Below are positions 1-10,739 of a stretch of DNA of 64,000 nucleotides, one piece after another. Positions within the stretch are counted from its first letter, which is position 1; every line of letters begins with the position of its first letter. The notes beneath the pieces were generated by a model. That model did no database searches. It saw nothing but the letters and a program-made list of their open reading frames with translations, and was not told the DNA's origin. Both the position numbers and the translations under genes were made by a program. Source of the DNA: Sabethes cyaneus (taxonomy: Eukaryota; Arthropoda; Insecta; Diptera; Culicidae); the NCBI RefSeq assembly GCF_943734655.1, contig NC_071354.1, forward strand, positions 141,603,142-141,667,141. Reading direction: 5' to 3'.

Positions 1-500
1 GGGTGACAACTAAAATTTTGGAACTTTTTTCTCAAGCTGTCAAAAAAAGACAAAGATACATGAAGAAGATCTGATCTACCGAAATTAAAGATACATTATC
101 CATTGTTGGAAAAATATTAGTGTACATTTGAAAACGGTCCGTAATCGGCTGTTCGGCGAAGCTTTCGTTTGACGTCGAAACAGGAGCGTTGTACGGCCGT
201 CATGTCAACTTTGCGAATGCATCTCTTGATTCTACCAATCAACTTTTTGCAATTCGTGGTTCTCCAGTTATTTTTGTACCCCAAGGAACTCAAAATCCCG
301 AAGAAATCTTCGATTGGGCGAACTAAGACAGATTTTTCTGATCGTGGTTTTTGGGTACAAATGGAATCGAACGGGTATTCAGGAACGATTGTGTTTTTTT
401 GGCGTAATGCAATGATGTTTTATTGACCAAGCTCGTGACTTTAGTCATGACCTTGAAATGCGGTCAGGCATATATTAATATTTTTTTGAAACGATGATTC
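1..500. other. unassigned left flank
   Basis: An 85-codon open frame runs from about 169 to 426 on the + strand, but I recognise no domain in it and it lacks the look of a conserved gene. Nothing else is supported here. A run of 13 G residues at about 586-598 is a simple repeat. Confidence 0.3.
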
Positions 501-689
501 TACAATTGATGAAGGGACGGTAAGGGAAAGTAATGAAGAAGGATTTTTTTTTCTGGAAATGAAGGGGAAGGGTGGAAAGGAAGCGGGGGGGGGGGGGGGT
601 AATAGGTAGCTATGCTTAACAAGTTGTCGTTGTGACTCCTATCTTTTGTCCAATGCTGGAAGGTGCATGGGTCGAACCAAGCTGTGATC

Positions 690-890
690 AGAGATTATAA
701 CAGCTATCGGAGGAGTGGAAAGATAGAGTTATCTGCCCGATCTATAAAAAGGGCGACAACTGTGAGAACTATCGAGTGACTACCGTTCTCAATTGCGCTT
801 GCCATCACCAATTACGAACAGATTTGAAGAAACTTGTCAAGCCGGCTTCGTCGAAGGTCGGTCTACAACGGATCCAATATGGAGAGGAGT
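690..890 (+). pseudogene. RTE-like reverse transcriptase fragment
   Basis: The conceptual translation passes through EEWKDRVICPIYKKGD, CENYR and, after frame changes, a remnant of the GRSTTD segment. The same order (PEEWKDGVICQIYKKGD, CENYRAIT, GRSTTDQ) occurs in the longer - strand element near 15.7-15.9 kb, so this is a second, heavily decayed copy of the same family. Only the finger region of the reverse transcriptase remains and several frameshifts are present. Confidence 0.7.
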
Positions 891-1019
891 TCTTGATACC
901 CCGGCCCTCGGCAGGTATGAGAAGAAAAAGAAGAACGAGGTGGAGATGGACGTCCAGATAAGTAAAAAGGGTTTTGTTTCTTGCAATTTTAAAACTTTCG
1001 TGAAGAGCCCCGAGTATTT

Positions 1020-1255
1020 GAGATTGGGCCCTCAATCTAAGATAAAACATATGTCAAATTAGCTGCAAAACTACAAATGGTATTGCTAAAGGCGCCTAAA
1101 ATTCTGAGATGAACTAACAACAGCTTCTGGCACTCAAATAATCCATATATGTACACCTGCGCCAGAAGTAAGCTTTTGTAAAAATTAGGTTGTATCCAAA
1201 CCATTTAGTCTTGAAGAGAATCATTTAGTTCGGAAGCTATAGCCGGCGTTTAGGC
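1020..1255. mobile_element. MITE relic with GCTTCTGGC hairpin
   Basis: A hairpin pairs GCTTCTGGC (1123-1131) with GCCAGAAG (1161-1168). The flanks match the reverse complement of the element at 62649-62977 (shared CTAATTTGACAT, GCGCCTTTAGC and GAATTTTA blocks), so this is an inverted, decayed copy of that family. The right part, about 1170-1250, recurs at about 4489-4562. Confidence 0.55.
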
Positions 1256-1499
1256 CGGAAAACCTGTGCGGTCAGACGGAGCCTCGCGTTTCAGGGGAGC
1301 CTCGGGAGCGCTTGGTGATGACTAGAGAAAAATGTTAGAAATTCTTCTGGACAATCAATGGTTCAATACAATACAATAGGCTGTTCAGAAATATTTGCAT
1401 GATTCCCATTGTTTCCTTTCCTCTTTTATTTAAATATGCACTGTAAAGTATTATGAAAAAATTGATGAAATTAGGGCCCGCTGCTTTGGAATGGGTTGT

Positions 1500-2035
1500 T
1501 AGGTAATATGCCTAACGACACGGCTCAGCTTGTTAGCCGATTGTTTACGGTAGTTTGGATCAAATGGGCACTTAGCACTTTAGAACGAACGAAATCTCCA
1601 GGTCCGGATGGTATTCTACTCATTTTCTTACAGAAAATGGACGGCGGTATAATATCCGAGCTCATCAACTTTTTTCGAGACAGTTTCACTTTATAACATA
1701 TCGCGGTGCATTGGCGGAAAGTAAACCCCCTCCATAGATACCAACACGATAAATCGTTAATTGAGAAAACGCTCAAACATCAAGAAACGGCACTTTTTCC
1801 TTCCCATGATATTGGAGGAGCTTTCGATTACACGTCCTTCGTTTCAATTATTATAGTTCCCTTTTAAAACAGAATTGACCACACTACAATGCGCTGGACT
1901 TAAGCAATGCTTTCGAGTAGAGAAATCACATCATAATTGGCAAATACATCGGTCACGATTTCGGTGGTCAAAGAATGTCCAAAAGGAGGAGTTTCTTCCC
2001 CCTTACTTTGGTCACTGGTGGGAGCTAATAGACTA
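1500..2035 (+). pseudogene. non-LTR reverse transcriptase fragment
   Basis: Reading in three frames gives KWALSTLERTKSPGPDGI, then GGAFDYTSF (the A-motif aspartate), then CPKGGVSSPLLWSLV (the palm PQGG..SPLLW region). The order and spacing identify a reverse transcriptase palm with internal deletions. The catalytic YADD box is not present; the copy ends near 2035. It belongs to a different family from the RTE-like copies elsewhere in the window. Confidence 0.7.
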
Positions 2036-2039
2036 AACA

Positions 2040-2640
2040 GTTAAATCTACTGTGTATCTACTCAAACCAGTGTTGCGAAGCCCACACTCGTGTGATCTAA
2101 TTTTCTCACACACGCGTACTCATTCTAACGAACACGCCGGCATAGGCAACCTTTTAAAACTCCCGCTCTTACTTCTTCATGCGCTGCAACGTGTTTTTGC
2201 GAGCGTGTGTTTAGCTAACAGCTACAGTTGTCGCTCGTCGTTCGTCGTTGCAGCCCGATCTACTGATACCGATTACTCGCGACGGCTCGTACTCCCGCCC
2301 GTGAGTAGAATCGAGGGCGAAGATGCAGAAGAAGAAGAAAAAGTAATGCAAAATTTGTACCAGTGCGCCACCAGCCTCGCGGGCAGCTGATTCCCCAAGA
2401 ACTCTTTTGACTCGGGAATAAGCTATGCAGGGAGACGATGTTAAGGATCCGCGTGCGCGAGTGTGTGGATAGCAGAATGTCTGCACGCAGCATCGGCGAC
2501 TGTTTCTTTTACGCCTGCGTGTGCGGCGTAAGCGTTGAATGCTATGTGCTCTCATACTCTTTCGCGTGTGAGTAGGCATGGTTGATTTCTCGCTCGATTC
2601 GCAACATTGACTCAAATCCTACGGTAGTTAAAAAGTATGT
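2040..2640. other. GC-richer segment, no supported gene
   Basis: Overlapping open frames of 112 codons (+) and 134 codons (-) occupy this stretch. Both are rich in Arg, Ser and Cys and are what a GC-rich repeat would give. I see no domain, splice signal or repeat boundary that supports a gene. Confidence 0.3.
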
Positions 2641-3352
2641 ACAGTAGTTAGTAGTTAGTTAAGTGTTAGGATGTAAACATGAAAATGATAAATTTTTTTG
2701 ACCGTCTATAACTATAATGGCCCACGTCCTACATGCGGCCCTACGATGTAAATCGCTCGGTCCGCGGAATGATTTGAGTGGAATTTTTCGATAACGGAAT
2801 GAGCACCAATATACAATTTTGTCGTGACTTCTCCTACGCGCTGTAGAGTTGAATATTTCCGGTATGAACGCAGGTCAGAGTCTTGAGAAATGATAGTTGA
2901 GTCCGTAAACTGTTTAGAACAATTGGAGCCTGCCCTAAAAGACGACCATTAAGACAGTCATAATGGACGTTTAACCCAATTCCGTTGTAGCATACAAAAA
3001 GAGCCTTGCTACTGAATCTGCACAGCACCTCGCGCGTTGTAACGCCGGCTCTGAACTATAGTGTGGCAAGGCTGGTATATTAGACTATTTAAAGTTGAAA
3101 CTTTATCCAAGAATTCCCGAAAAATTGGATTCTCACTCTTAAATAAGTTGGCCTATAAATAGGTTGAATTTGGCCAGCACTTGGACAAAACTACTCAAAA
3201 TCAGGACCCGGCATCGTCGAAACAAATAAATGAAACTGACTTTTTCTTATGTATATTGATTTTATGTGCAACGTAAGAACACTAAATAACGCGAATACTA
3301 GACACAACACTTATGGTTCTTACAAAAACATAAATACCTTATCCGCTAACCG

Positions 3353-3381
3353 GTTTCGGGTATGATGCTACCCATCATCAG
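3353..3381 (-). ncRNA. hammerhead-ribozyme-like core, left arm
   Basis: On the - strand this reads CTGATGA, T, GGGTA, six-nucleotide loop, TACCC, GAAAC. That is the CUGAUGA ... GAAA arrangement of a hammerhead catalytic core with a 5-bp stem II. One extra nucleotide sits between CTGATGA and stem II, which departs from the textbook core. Activity is not shown. Confidence 0.4.
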
Positions 3382-3460
3382 AGCGGTTGATGTTGGGTTG
3401 GGTTGGGTTGAAACTGTAGTAAACAGCAAATTACTACTTTGTATCCAGTCGACCACCGCT

Positions 3461-3489
3461 CTGATGATGGGTAGCATCATACCCGAAAC
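3461..3489 (+). ncRNA. hammerhead-ribozyme-like core, right arm
   Basis: This is the + strand mirror of the core in the left arm: CTGATGA at 3461-3467, a GGGTA/TACCC stem II, and GAAAC at 3485-3489. The preceding ACCGCT can pair with AGCGGT of the left arm (near 3381-3387), which would serve as stem I in a transcript through the foldback. The same extra nucleotide after CTGATGA is present. Confidence 0.45.
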
Positions 3490-3569
3490 CGGTTAGCGGA
3501 TAAGGTATTTATGTTTTTGTAAGAACCATAAGTGTTGTGTCTAGTATTCGCGTGACTTTTTCTTACCTT

Positions 3570-3900
3570 CGCTTCATACATGAAGTGACTTGCTTCATTT
3601 GTTGAACAGAACTAATCAAGCAAGCTTCAGTTGAAGTTGGTGGCTGTTTCAATTGACGACGGTAGAAAGTCAGGTACGATTTGTCGGCATTGACTAGATT
3701 AATCTTAATATGCGTTGCGTTGTAAAAAATGTTACTCAAATTCTTCTGAATATTTGATAGAAAAGCACATATGAAAAGTTGAAACCGATAGTCATGATGA
3801 AGTGAAATCCGTTTCGCTGACGCTGACTGAAGCCAGTTTGAAACTGAAGCGGTGCTGCTTCTGATGAAACCGAAGCTTCACTACTTCATTGTGTAGTGAC
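3570..3900. repeat. GAAGC-rich segment
   Basis: GAAGC/GCTTC and TGAAGT/ACTTCA words recur in both orientations, especially at both ends of the segment. Dense short subterminal words of this kind are seen in hAT-type MITEs, but I could not define ends or a target duplication. Confidence 0.25.
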
Positions 3901-3994
3901 GCTATGCAATTGAAAGTGCCTTTGAATTGAAATTCAAATGCAATTTGAAAGTGCCCAAAATACCCTTTAAGTATGCAAAAAGAAATTTTGAGTA

Positions 3995-4482
3995 TAGTGT
4001 CCCCCCGTTAATCCGAAACTCAATAATCCGCCGACTCGATAGTCCGGATCTCGCTAATCCGGAAAATTCCGAATTAAAAAGCATTGTACTTAGCTTCCTT
4101 TAACCGAACATTACCTTCATTTGGGGTCCTCATTTAAGTCGAGATGTGACTCATTCCAGCTAAATGGAAATGGTAAATGGTGCTCCTTATAACTGCGTTC
4201 AATTTTGCCAGGAGCTCCACTCTTCTCAAAGGGTTAACGTTCTTGCACTTATTTCTAAGCTAAACAGGAATTTAAAAGTATTTTGTAGAATAAATTGAGC
4301 ATTTCTTAGTACAACACAAACTTATTACAAATTTTCGACAATTTTTGTTCGGATATTTCCGAAGTTGTTTACGTTTGGATGTAAACAACACGACATTTTC
4401 AAACCCCACTGACATTAGTTTGATTGCCGGATTATCGAGTCAAAATCCGGCCATGACTTTGTCGGATTAGCGAGGTGCCAGT
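3995..4482. mobile_element. pogo-like nonautonomous element
   Basis: The left end has TGTCCCCCCGTTAATCCG and then CTCGATAGTCCGG; the right end reversed has TGGCACCTCGCTAATCCG and CTCGATAATCCGG. Imperfect terminal repeats with repeated TAATCCG words next to TA on both sides (3993-3994, 4483-4484) resemble the CAGT..CTCGTTATCCG ends of pogo/Tigger elements. No transposase frame is visible. It interrupts an older repeat whose tail continues at 4489. Confidence 0.5.
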
Positions 4483-4488
4483 AGCAAG

Positions 4489-4576
4489 CATTTTTGTAAA
4501 AATTAGGTTGTATCCAAACCATTTACTCTTGAAGAGAATCATTTAGGTCGGAAGCTATAGTGTGGCAAGGCTGGTA
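4489..4576. repeat. copy of the 1170-1250 repeat tail
   Basis: About 70 bases match 1170-1250 closely, including GGTTGTATCCAAACCATTTA and GAAGAGAATCATTTAG. The following TATAGTGTGGCAAGGCTGGTA also occurs at about 3057-3077. This is a dispersed repeat, later cut by the neighbouring elements. Confidence 0.6.
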
Positions 4577-4636
4577 GGGTACGGGTGGGTATTTCCAGCC
4601 CATTAAGCGGTAGCCTGAACAATATTCAGGAATTAC

Positions 4637-4851
4637 TAGTAATTGTGGTTTTGGCCGTTCAGTCATTAAATTATAGTAGACGCTAAATTTTACTTTTTAC
4701 GCCAACGTTTCGATCGCGGATTTGGATCTTCATCAGGGGTTCTATAATGTGTATTTTTATTAGCTGTTGTTGTCTGAGTTATAATTTGTTTGTTACTTAC
4801 AAAGTGTCACAATTACTAGATACATATATATCAGTCGAAAGACACCAGTTC
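4637..4851 (-). mobile_element. 215-bp insertion with 13-bp target duplication
   Basis: ATTCAGGAATTAC is duplicated at 4624-4636 and 4852-4864, and the related copy at 22.67 kb has the single uninterrupted site, which proves an insertion. TAGTAATTGTG at the start and CACAATTACTA near the end form an inverted repeat. The - strand carries a hammerhead-like core. No open frame is present. A short ribozyme-bearing retroposon is the best reading. Confidence 0.6.
4707..4736 (-). ncRNA. hammerhead-ribozyme-like core
   Basis: On the - strand: CTGATGA, A, GATC, nine-nucleotide loop, GATC, GAAAC, then GTTGG. Stem II is only 4 bp and, as in the foldback at 3.4 kb, one extra base follows CTGATGA. The partner strand of stem I was not identified with confidence. 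Confidence 0.4.
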
Positions 4852-5187
4852 ATTCAGGAATTACGTTGAAACTATATTTATTCGAGTCAAGATTTTTATA
4901 CCAGTTGATAGAATAATATTTACTGAATATCGGCGTGTATTCTGGTCTTAATAAAACGCTACTGAATTTGCGTTATAGTCGCGAGAAATGATGAAGTCGC
5001 TGCGGCTAAATTGAGCCCATTTTCTATAGTGGTGTCTGTGTTTTTTAAATCCGACAGGCCGAAATAGCTAGCACAGCGATTAAATGCTTTTCAAAAACAG
5101 ATCAAAAGAGACAAGAAAAGAGAGACCGATGGATAACTTCTCGCTATTGCCTACATTCCGAGCGCATTGAAGATAATTAGTTTTGCA

Positions 5188-5256
5188 GTGACAACAGCTT
5201 GCTGCTGGCGCTAGTGTATCACTGAGTCGTTCATATACACTAGCGCCAGTTGTCAC
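5188..5256. repeat. CTGGCGCTAGT hairpin
   Basis: CTGGCGCTAGTGTAT (5205-5219) pairs perfectly with ATACACTAGCGCCAG (5235-5249). The stem is extended by GTGACAA/TTGTCAC (5188-5194 and 5250-5256) after an asymmetric bulge. It lies inside the GGGTAC element and is related to hairpins at 1.1, 58.1 and 62.8 kb. Confidence 0.7.
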
Positions 5257-5601
5257 TCAAATACCAGATATGTCAGCACATATATTGGAATTAAAAACAA
5301 AATGCTGCTAATGGCTAGTGAATGAAAAACGATTTATATTTTCATATCAGAGGGGAATTTTTGTGTTCTTCCGTGATAAAAAGAAATAGAATTGTTCTGT
5401 GATAGCATACTCACAGCTGTTTAGTTTCTAGAATAAGTAAACGTGATCATAATTGTGTGTTTTCCAAACCATCATCAAGAGCGGATACGCGTGAGCGATT
5501 GCTGCTGTTTTTTTCAGCCTGGTTACGTGCTAGTGGAAAAACAGTGGTTTTGATGTTTATTGAATAAAATTAAGCAAACTACTTACATTTTTATGAAAAT
5601 A

Positions 5602-5642
5602 TTTTTTTTTTAATGTGGTTTTAACCAGTTGGTCATTCACCA
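5602..5642 (-). mobile_element. 5'-truncated SINE tail
   Basis: TTTTATGAAAATA is duplicated at 5589-5601 and 5643-5655; the sister element near 23.4 kb has the empty site. The 41-bp insert, read on the - strand, is GGTGAATGACCAACTGG.. ending in a run of A. It matches the 3' tail of the SINE at 7616-7745, so it is a strongly 5'-truncated copy of the same family. Confidence 0.65.
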
Positions 5643-6063
5643 TTTTATGAAAATAGTTATAACACATTAAAGCCTATGAGTTTCTGCTGCCAATTTTTTG
5701 AATGGAAAATTACGTAGAATCTGATTTTGTACACTTTAAGCGCATTTTGAGTAGTTTTAATCAAATCTTAGGTAAAATCCAGGAGGAGAACGTGCTGCTC
5801 AAGCCACAAGTACTGATAGGTAAAATCCAACCTATTTACCGGTCGCATTTAAATCGATATCTCTGAATTCTGCGAGGATAAATTCTTTTAAAAAATCTAT
5901 TTTCATGTGAAATCTTACTAAATTGCAATCCGCTGTCAAACATCGGAAGGTATAAGGTGAATGCCAGTTGTGGACCAAAACAACCCTAAAAATAGTAACT
6001 AATCGTATATGAGACCTTTACTATTCAAATCTAGAGCGTTTCAAAGCGCTCTACTTAAGTGTA

Positions 6064-8597
6064 GGGGAACTGTGGGTAAGACGAACAGGGTGGGTAAGAC
6101 GGACAGGTGGTTGATTCTACCAGTTAAGCATTAAAATTCGTAAATGTTTTGATGGGCATTTAACCATCTTACCATCTCATGATTTCTGAACGTTTCCATC
6201 ATCATTTAGAACTTTCAAATTTTGATAAAGTACAGAAAAACTGAAAATTGGAAGTGATTCTGCGTTTGGATGTAACTTTTTTGCCAACGAAAATAAGCTT
6301 TTTGAGTGGTTTAATTCTAAAATGTAACCCATAACATGCAGTATTTCGATTTAATACCTTTTCAAGTAACGTCTGCATTGAAAAAATAGGTAATTTTATT
6401 TACATATGAAAAATTGTGAACGCTTTAAAAATATGTATAATGATGGGGTGAAATGGGCAGCTGCTAGTGTGGGTAAGATGGTCAGTGAACATATTGTAAT
6501 AAAATTGTTGATTTTGCTTCTTAGTATTATCTCATGCATAAAAATGAAAATTTAACCGGCAAATGTGGACTTCAAACAAATTAGCAGCAGCCAGGCACGA
6601 AATAGACTTTGGAATGCTTGTTCATATTGCCGCTGCCAAACAATTTTCGATTGGCTGCCACTGGTGGGAGGGGGCGGACTGCCCCCTTCACTTTTTGCAC
6701 GCTACACCACCGTATTTTATGTATTTAATTTGTTAACGGTCGAAAATAATAATATGCTCACTGTTGGGGCGATTTAGAATACCTGTCCATCTTACCCCCA
6801 CACATTATCCGTTTCACCTGCAGCACTAAAAAAGTTAACTTTTTCGGACCATTTTTAAAACTCAAAATACACATTGAAAAACATTTTTAGTTAAATACTA
6901 GAAGACCCGGCAAACTTCGTACTGCCACAAATTGGGCTAAATATACGACATGTAAACTTCAGATGAACTCCTGCTGCGTTTTAGAAAAAGGGATATTTTC
7001 TAGGTATAAGTCAAGTTTTGCCGTTGTCTAAGGAGTTCTGCGTTTGGTTTATTAAACGCTGGGATTTCAGAGAATGTCTAAATTTAACAACTGTATTAAG
7101 TCATTAGTAAGAAATGCATATCGGTGTAAAAGTTGGTTTGCCAATCCCCGCAATATCAACAGTCGTGTTTGTGGTAGTTGCATTGAGTCTTGTTTTATAA
7201 ACTATGCTGGTTAAAAATAGTAATACTGGATGTTAATATATTTGTTGTAAAATTTGGTACGACGGCTAATATCGTCTGCTGCAACTTTGGAATTTCTCGA
7301 TAATTTTAAGGCCAATTTTATATTCTGACATGTATTCAATATCAATAGTCATCAGATTTTTATTTTTTTTTTGATTCATAAATCTATTGATAAGAATTAC
7401 CCAAAGGAATTGCGTTGCTGAATCTCGATAACTGTTATTCTCAATTCTCAAAACAAACTAAATTTTATTTTTCCATAAAATCAATTGATCGCTGTATTGT
7501 TCCTTTGGTAATTCACGCACTAAAACAATTTAACATAAAAGCGTCATTTTATAAACCTTTTTACACTTCTAAAGAGTCTAATACGAAATTAAATCGACTG
7601 AAAGTTAAATACGATTGTTTTTTGTTTTGATTATAGTCACTTTAACCAGCTTGGGTCATTCGTGACTTCTGCGAGGTTGGGATTTAAACCCGGGTCCTCG
7701 GCGTGAAAGGCGTGAATGCTAACCACTACTCCGGGACTGAACCCCTAAATACGATGTATAATAGTTGCTTCGTTCACTATTTTTAAAAAAATTCTAAATC
7801 ATATGCTCTTACTGTTGATTTATTAGCTTGATATTCAGTTAAACCGAATATGCTCATAATCCGTTAACATATGCAAAATGTATTCTTCATTTGACGATTG
7901 GGAATTGGCAGTGGCAATTTAGTGAATTTAGTGCTTAAACCTTTTGTTAACCTGCACTGGATCTTCCGGCTACGCATCCGATGTAAAAAGGAATAAAAAT
8001 GATTCGTGTTTGTTTCATAAATTTGATAAATGAATGAACGAATGAATGAAATTAACGAATTTTATTGCTGACACTTTAGGCTTGAGTTTAGGTTGATTAA
8101 TAAGTTGGACCTATTGATTGGTTATTTTCTGAAATTGTAAACCCCCAAAATGTTTAATAGCATTGTTAGATGTGGCGATTCCAATGAAGGTAACCACGTG
8201 TTTGTTTGAATACGACAATGGTGCTGCAAAAAATCGTACGATGATCATAGCAGCCAACGACATGGCGCATACAATGCGTTGCGGGTTTTATATGGAAAAC
8301 TAATTTTTCGAGTTTTCCTATCTTCTGAGTAAATTTTTCAACTTTTCTCGCCGTAAAAACATAGCGGTGGTGGAAACGAACACAATAAAGAAAAGACGGC
8401 TCAAATCGGACGCTCCGTTCTCAAGTGATGCGCGGTCGAACTTTTTCACTTCCATTTTTATATATAAGATTTCACTAGCTTCTTTTGAAAACAATATATT
8501 GAACTGAAGTAAACTGTATATAGGTTTTGTAAATCATAAGTTCTCTGTTTTATAGTAGATGTTCTTCTTAACCTGTTCGTCTTACCCACAGTTCCCC
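6064..8597. mobile_element. 2.5 kb TA-flanked inverted-repeat element
   Basis: The left end GGGGAACTGTGGGTAAGACG is the reverse complement of the right end CGTCTTACCCACAGTTCCCC, with TA at 6062-6063 and 8598-8599. Inverted repeats extend about 27 bp. An inner pair with the same GTGGGTAAGATGG core sits at about 6470 and 6790, suggesting an older shorter element or internal duplication. A dispersed repeat beginning ACCCGGCAAACTTCGT (about 6905) and ending in a TTTTTATATATAAG tail (about 8470) fills the middle, and a SINE lies at 7616-7745. No intact transposase is visible. Confidence 0.65.
7616..7745 (-). mobile_element. tRNA-derived SINE, tRNA-Glu-like head
   Basis: TAAATACGAT is duplicated at 7606-7615 and 7746-7755. 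On the - strand the head reads TCCCGGAGTAGTGGTTAGCA (A-box region), then CTTTCAC in the position of a Glu anticodon loop, then GGGTTTAAATCCC (B box). A non-tRNA body GTCACGAATGACCCAAGCTG follows, with an A-rich tail. Head, body, tail and target duplication are all present, so the copy is close to full length. Confidence 0.8.
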
Positions 8598-8599
8598 TA

Positions 8600-10700
8600 A
8601 TAATTCTAAAATTGGCTTTAACGAGCAGTTTTCCATAGCATGACAGTAATAATGGTGATCGAAAATGCAGCTTACATGCTTTTATTTTAAATGCAATTTA
8701 TTATTCAATCTGGTCCGTGTCTGCCAAAGTGCTGGTCCTTTTAAACTTTGAACAGTTTGATGTAACACATAGTGCATGGTGAGACAAAAGGGTTCGCCTA
8801 GTGTGGCTTTTCGGTAATGGCTTTTAGTTACTTTTTCGAAAGGGCAGTTGCATAACACCGCTAGTTAGTTTTATGTAATGCTCCTTCCGATAGCTTTTAG
8901 CTGCATTTAGCTTTCACTTATAGACCATCGCTGACAGTTCGACGTATCACGCAACAGGAAGCAATTCTCTACTTTAACCGAAAAGTTTAAAGCTATTCAT
9001 AAATTTGCACGCCAGGATCTCCGACACATTTAGTCTTTCTAACCGGAAAGCTTTGGTCGGACAAAGACAAAGAGAACTGCTTTTGTTAAATGACCGTAAA
9101 ACTGGTAGTTTAGGTTAAGGAAATGAATGTTTTATTTGCTGCATTCGTTTCCGGAAGAAACAATTGTTGTATCATGATACCAAGCACAGGAAGTGCTTAT
9201 AAATAGACAGGAACGAAATCATTTAATAAAATGAACGCATAAGAAAATATTCAATAAGAAGTCAAATATTTTTTAATTCACCTCTTTGGTTTAAAAAGAT
9301 TTTTACTTGATTAAAACAACGGCTGAGAAAAAAGGAAACTAGTTTGTACTTCAAAACACAGCTTACAAAATTAATCAGTAGAAAGAGTCCCGCAGAAATA
9401 AAACGCAAATTCCTTTCAAATTCAACGATAACCATAATGAGTACTTAAGTTAAAATAATTGCTCTCTCGACAAACACATTGCACCAACCAATTATAGTGC
9501 TTATCTTTTTCAGATCCTTAAAAGCAGTTCGAACCAGAAAACGCAAAATCTTTATTATTAGAACATAGCCGTGCCACTCTGGCGACCGACCGCAGCAGGT
9601 GGCAACAGATACCCACTGAGAGCTTTGTTATACACCGCGGGGTCAATGATTTGTAGTGTTTCGTGTTCTATTTAGAACTACTCAGGTCAACCATCAACTT
9701 TGTCCATTACAGCGAGCTATCGAGAGAAAAAAAGAAGCTAATATTAGATATGCCATCGGATTTAAAGGGATTTATCAAAGTCAGCTTTCCCGCTGTAAAA
9801 CTGGCGTTGACATTCGCCGCAGAAAAGTGTCGCGTGATTATTACTCCATTAGTAGTGCTACTATGGGTCAGAAATAGACACAGTTCCGCCGTTGAAGTGC
9901 TGCGGCTTTTTTAGATCACTTTTTGCTGGTCCAAGTGGACTGAAAGCCGGTGTTAGAAAAAGAATAGCACTTCTGCAACCAGTGCCTACCGTATATGCAG
10001 AATAACACGAACATTTGCCAAAACCACTTTCACCATTCTCGGTGAGGTTCGTGTCTGGCGGCAACTTTCGTACAACTCTCAATCATCAGGACATGTGGGG
10101 CACCGGCAATTGGTGCGCTGTGTCGAACAATACTAACATAACTGTTATAGTCCGAAAAGATTGGGCTCGGAATAGGCCTACCCGTAGTGCTTTGTAGCAA
10201 CCACCACCGCAAATCGTTGGCGGCAAGTTATTTAATGCTTTAGCACACCCAAAGCCAGCGCCCGTTATATTTCACGGCAGGCATAAGTTGGTCGGTGGAC
10301 AGTGGGAAACTATCCGAGATTAGTTTATATGCATTTCAAAGAAAGTCAAGTTCATAGTGCATACCTTTCATTTTATAATTTTTGATGAACAAGAGTGAAA
10401 ATTTGATTCATCAAAATTTTTCATTTATTTTTTGCACCCACTGTGATCCTTTGAAACAATCTACACCCGACGGTTTGTGAACCTGCAGGTCCTTACCATC
10501 GGCGGCTGGTTGGAAGCACGCAGTACAATTATTTGATTTGTTCGTAGCGGATGCCAGCGACGACAGCCTTTAGCGGTGCCGTGAGCACTTTGGAGCCACC
10601 AACCAACCAACCAGGAAGAACGTCCAGCAAACGGTGCCCTGTTCGCTGTTTTGGCTTCGCTGGCTGTTATGACTACGACCGAGTGTGGTATTTTTAATGC
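8600..10700. other. no supported feature
   Basis: AT-rich sequence with only short, unrecognised open frames (for example 9656-9914 and 9861-10212). An (AC)n run at about 10712-10726 marks the change to the GC-richer segment that contains the probable first exon. Confidence 0.4.
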
Positions 10701-10739
10701 CCTACAAACGACACACACACACACCCTTTATGCTAGCTG

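Larger units (their letters stand above)
3250..3552. mobile_element. foldback element with 98-bp arms, Penelope-like
   Basis: Arms 3290-3387 and 3455-3552 are perfect or near-perfect reverse complements over 98 bp, separated by a 67-bp spacer containing GGGTTGGGTTGGGTTG. The unit is flanked by a 13-bp direct repeat, TGACTTTTTCTTA, at 3237-3249 and 3553-3565, which I read as a target-site duplication. Each arm carries a hammerhead-ribozyme-like core. Penelope-like retroelements are known to carry hammerhead motifs and to insert with inverted terminal pieces, so that is the preferred class; no protein-coding part is present. Confidence 0.6.
4577..5690. mobile_element. TA-flanked GGGTAC element, copy 1
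   Basis: The left end, TA then GGGTACGGGTGGGTATTTCC, and the following about 1 kb match the element at 22622-23567 over most of its length, including the CAGCCCATTAAGCGGTAGCC block and the GTGTTTTCCAAA block near 5460. Its right terminus is missing; the match ends around 5690. It carries two later insertions (4637-4851 and 5602-5642), each with its own target duplication, and an internal hairpin. Confidence 0.7.

Noticed and set aside
2211..2615. 134-codon - strand open frame
   Set aside because: Composition is explained by GC-rich sequence, a + strand frame overlaps it, and no domain is recognisable.
7630..7750. a functional tRNA gene
   Set aside because: The sequence has the A and B boxes but no closing acceptor stem, and it has a non-tRNA body, A-rich tail and target duplication, so it is a SINE.
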